This document shows positions 43,618 through 44,480 of a stretch of 44,480 bases of DNA, in pieces. The first letter of the stretch is position 1. Every line of letters starts with the position of its first letter. A model generated the notes under the pieces. That model was not told the DNA's origin and did not search any database. It saw nothing but the letters and a program-made list of their open reading frames with translations. The DNA comes from Rhizobium sp. Q54 (lineage in GTDB: Bacteria > Pseudomonadota > Alphaproteobacteria > Reyranellales > Reyranellaceae). Both the position numbers and the translations under genes were made by a program. The stretch is from positions 1 through 44,480 of the forward strand of contig CAMDOT010000021.1 of the NCBI GenBank assembly GCA_945903635.1, given 5' to 3'.

Positions 43618-44480
43618 GCCTGTCGGGACGGGCGAACGTGTTCTGGTGGAAAGAGAGCACGACCGCCTTCTCGCCGGCATCGATCTTCTCCACGCCTGCA
43701 GCACGGCAGAGGATTTTTAGGCCGACGGTGTTGAGCAGGAACTCGGCCTCCACCGGCATCTTGCCGAAGCGGTCGACCATCTCGGCCGCGAAGGACTCGA
43801 TCTCGGGCTGGCTCTCGAGAGAACCGATGCGCCGGTAGAGTCCCATGCGAACACTCAGTTCACCGACGTATTCCTCCGGGATCAGCACGGGAATGCCGAG
43901 GTTGATCTGCGGCGACCAGTCGGCCTTCTCTGCTTCCTCCACCCTGCCGCGCGCGGCGGCCACGGCTTCGTCGAGGAGCTGCTGGTAGAGTTCGATGCCC
44001 ACTTCGCGGATATGGCCCGACTGTTCCTCGCCCAGGAGATTGCCGGCACCACGGATGTCGAGGTCGTAGCTGGCGAGCTGGAAGCCGGCACCCAGCGTGT
44101 CGAGGGTCTGCATCACGTCGAGGCGCTTCGACGCAGCCTCGTTCAGCGCCTTGCCCGGCGGTACGGTGAGATAGGCGTAGGCGCGGGTCTTGCCGCGCCC
44201 GATGCGGCCGCGAAGCTGATAGAGCTGGGCGAGGCCAAACATGTCGGCGCGATGGATGATCATCGTGTTGGCGTTGCGGATATCGAGGCCGCTCTCGACG
44301 ATGATGGTAGACAGCAGCACATCGAACTTGCCGTCGACGACATCCTGCATGGTGTTCTCGATCTGGGTCGGTGCCAGGCGGCCGTGCGCCATGGCCATAC
44401 GCATCTCGGGCACCAGCTCGCGTAGTTCGGCCGCGACCGTGGCCAGGTCTTCGATGCGCGGGCAGACGTAGAAGCTCTGG
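43472..44480 (-). CDS. mfd: Transcription-repair coupling factor Mfd (C-terminal part; 5' end outside window)
   Basis: The frame is open through the right edge. It contains helicase motifs of the RecG-like translocase: FYVCPRIEDL at the edge, MAHGRLAPTQIE, LLSTIIVESGLDIRNAN, and QLYQLRGRIGRGKTRAYAYL. The TRG/relay segment GAGFQLASYDLDIRGAGNLLGEEQSG and the C-terminal D7 domain follow. Mfd removes RNA polymerase stalled at lesions and recruits UvrA. About 336 residues are present, roughly the last third of a protein that is usually 1,100-1,200 long. Its last 146 bp are overlapped by the TetR gene. Confidence 0.95.
   Translation of the reverse strand, partial: QSFYVCPRIEDLATVAAELRELVPEMRMAMAHGRLAPTQIENTMQDVVDGKFDVLLSTIIVESGLDIRNANTMIIHRADMFGLAQLYQLRGRIGRGKTRAYAYLTVPPGKALNEAASKRLDVMQTLDTLGAGFQLASYDLDIRGAGNLLGEEQSGHIREVGIELYQQLLDEAVAAARGRVEEAEKADWSPQINLGIPVLIPEEYVGELSVRMGLYRRIGSLESQPEIESFAAEMVDRFGKMPVEAEFLLNTVGLKILCRAAGVEKIDAGEKAVVLSFHQNTFARPDRLIAWIQKNAPLVKLRPDHRVIVQRVWVDERQRISGVTSILTALAKLAA

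Overview
The window looks like chromosomal core DNA of a GC-rich alphaproteobacterium. The markers are a pyruvate dehydrogenase operon whose E1-beta carries its own lipoyl domain, a fused ispDF, the order dusB-ntrB-ntrC-ntrY-ntrX-(D-amino acid transaminase)-hfq-hflX, and an orphan Bug-type solute receptor. A Rhodospirillales or Reyranella-like host is my best guess, but it is inference. I see no insertion sequence, prophage, integrase, CRISPR array or replication origin.

Layout. (1) 1-9.1 kb: an edge-truncated methyltransferase (minus strand), then ftsB and the plus-strand run pdhA-pdhB-pdhC-lpdA-lipA-ratA. This run builds the PDH complex, makes its lipoyl cofactor and adds a ubiquinone-linked START protein. 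It meets the minus-strand pair ispDF-pncC tail to tail. (2) 9.1-20.9 kb: dusB and two nitrogen-type two-component systems (NtrBC and NtrYX), then a D-amino acid transaminase, a HAD phosphatase, hfq, hflX, a lone groES and an inositol-monophosphatase-like gene. (3) 20.9-30.7 kb, minus strand, transcribed right to left: a murein transglycosylase, rlpA, dacC, tmk, holB, metG, tatD, an MBL-fold hydrolase, an unrecognised exported protein flanked by AT-rich spacers, and mazG. (4) 30.8-33.5 kb: tRNA-Ser(TGA) and a secreted protein of 20 TPRs. (5) 33.7-42.8 kb, the most accessory part: a Bug receptor, a ThDP enzyme, an enolase-superfamily enzyme, a CYTH protein, a DSD1-type PLP enzyme, two SDRs, an MFS transporter and a FrnE-like DsbA protein. 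(6) 42.8-44.5 kb: a long palindrome, a TetR regulator with a clear nested operator, and the 3' part of mfd.

Most genes are ordinary housekeeping genes, and I found no obvious new defence or mobile system. The points most worth checking are: the metabolic cluster at 33.7-39.1 kb with no assigned substrate; the nested TetR operator and the long palindrome beside it; a TetR reading frame that runs 146 bp antisense into mfd; a possible CTG start for the MFS gene; a hairpin that could cover the ribosome site of the unknown exported gene; a perfect dyad at the dusB-ntr promoter; an NtrX with a degenerate AAA+ domain; an orphan groES with a near-consensus promoter; and a tRNA-Ser with an acceptor-stem mismatch.
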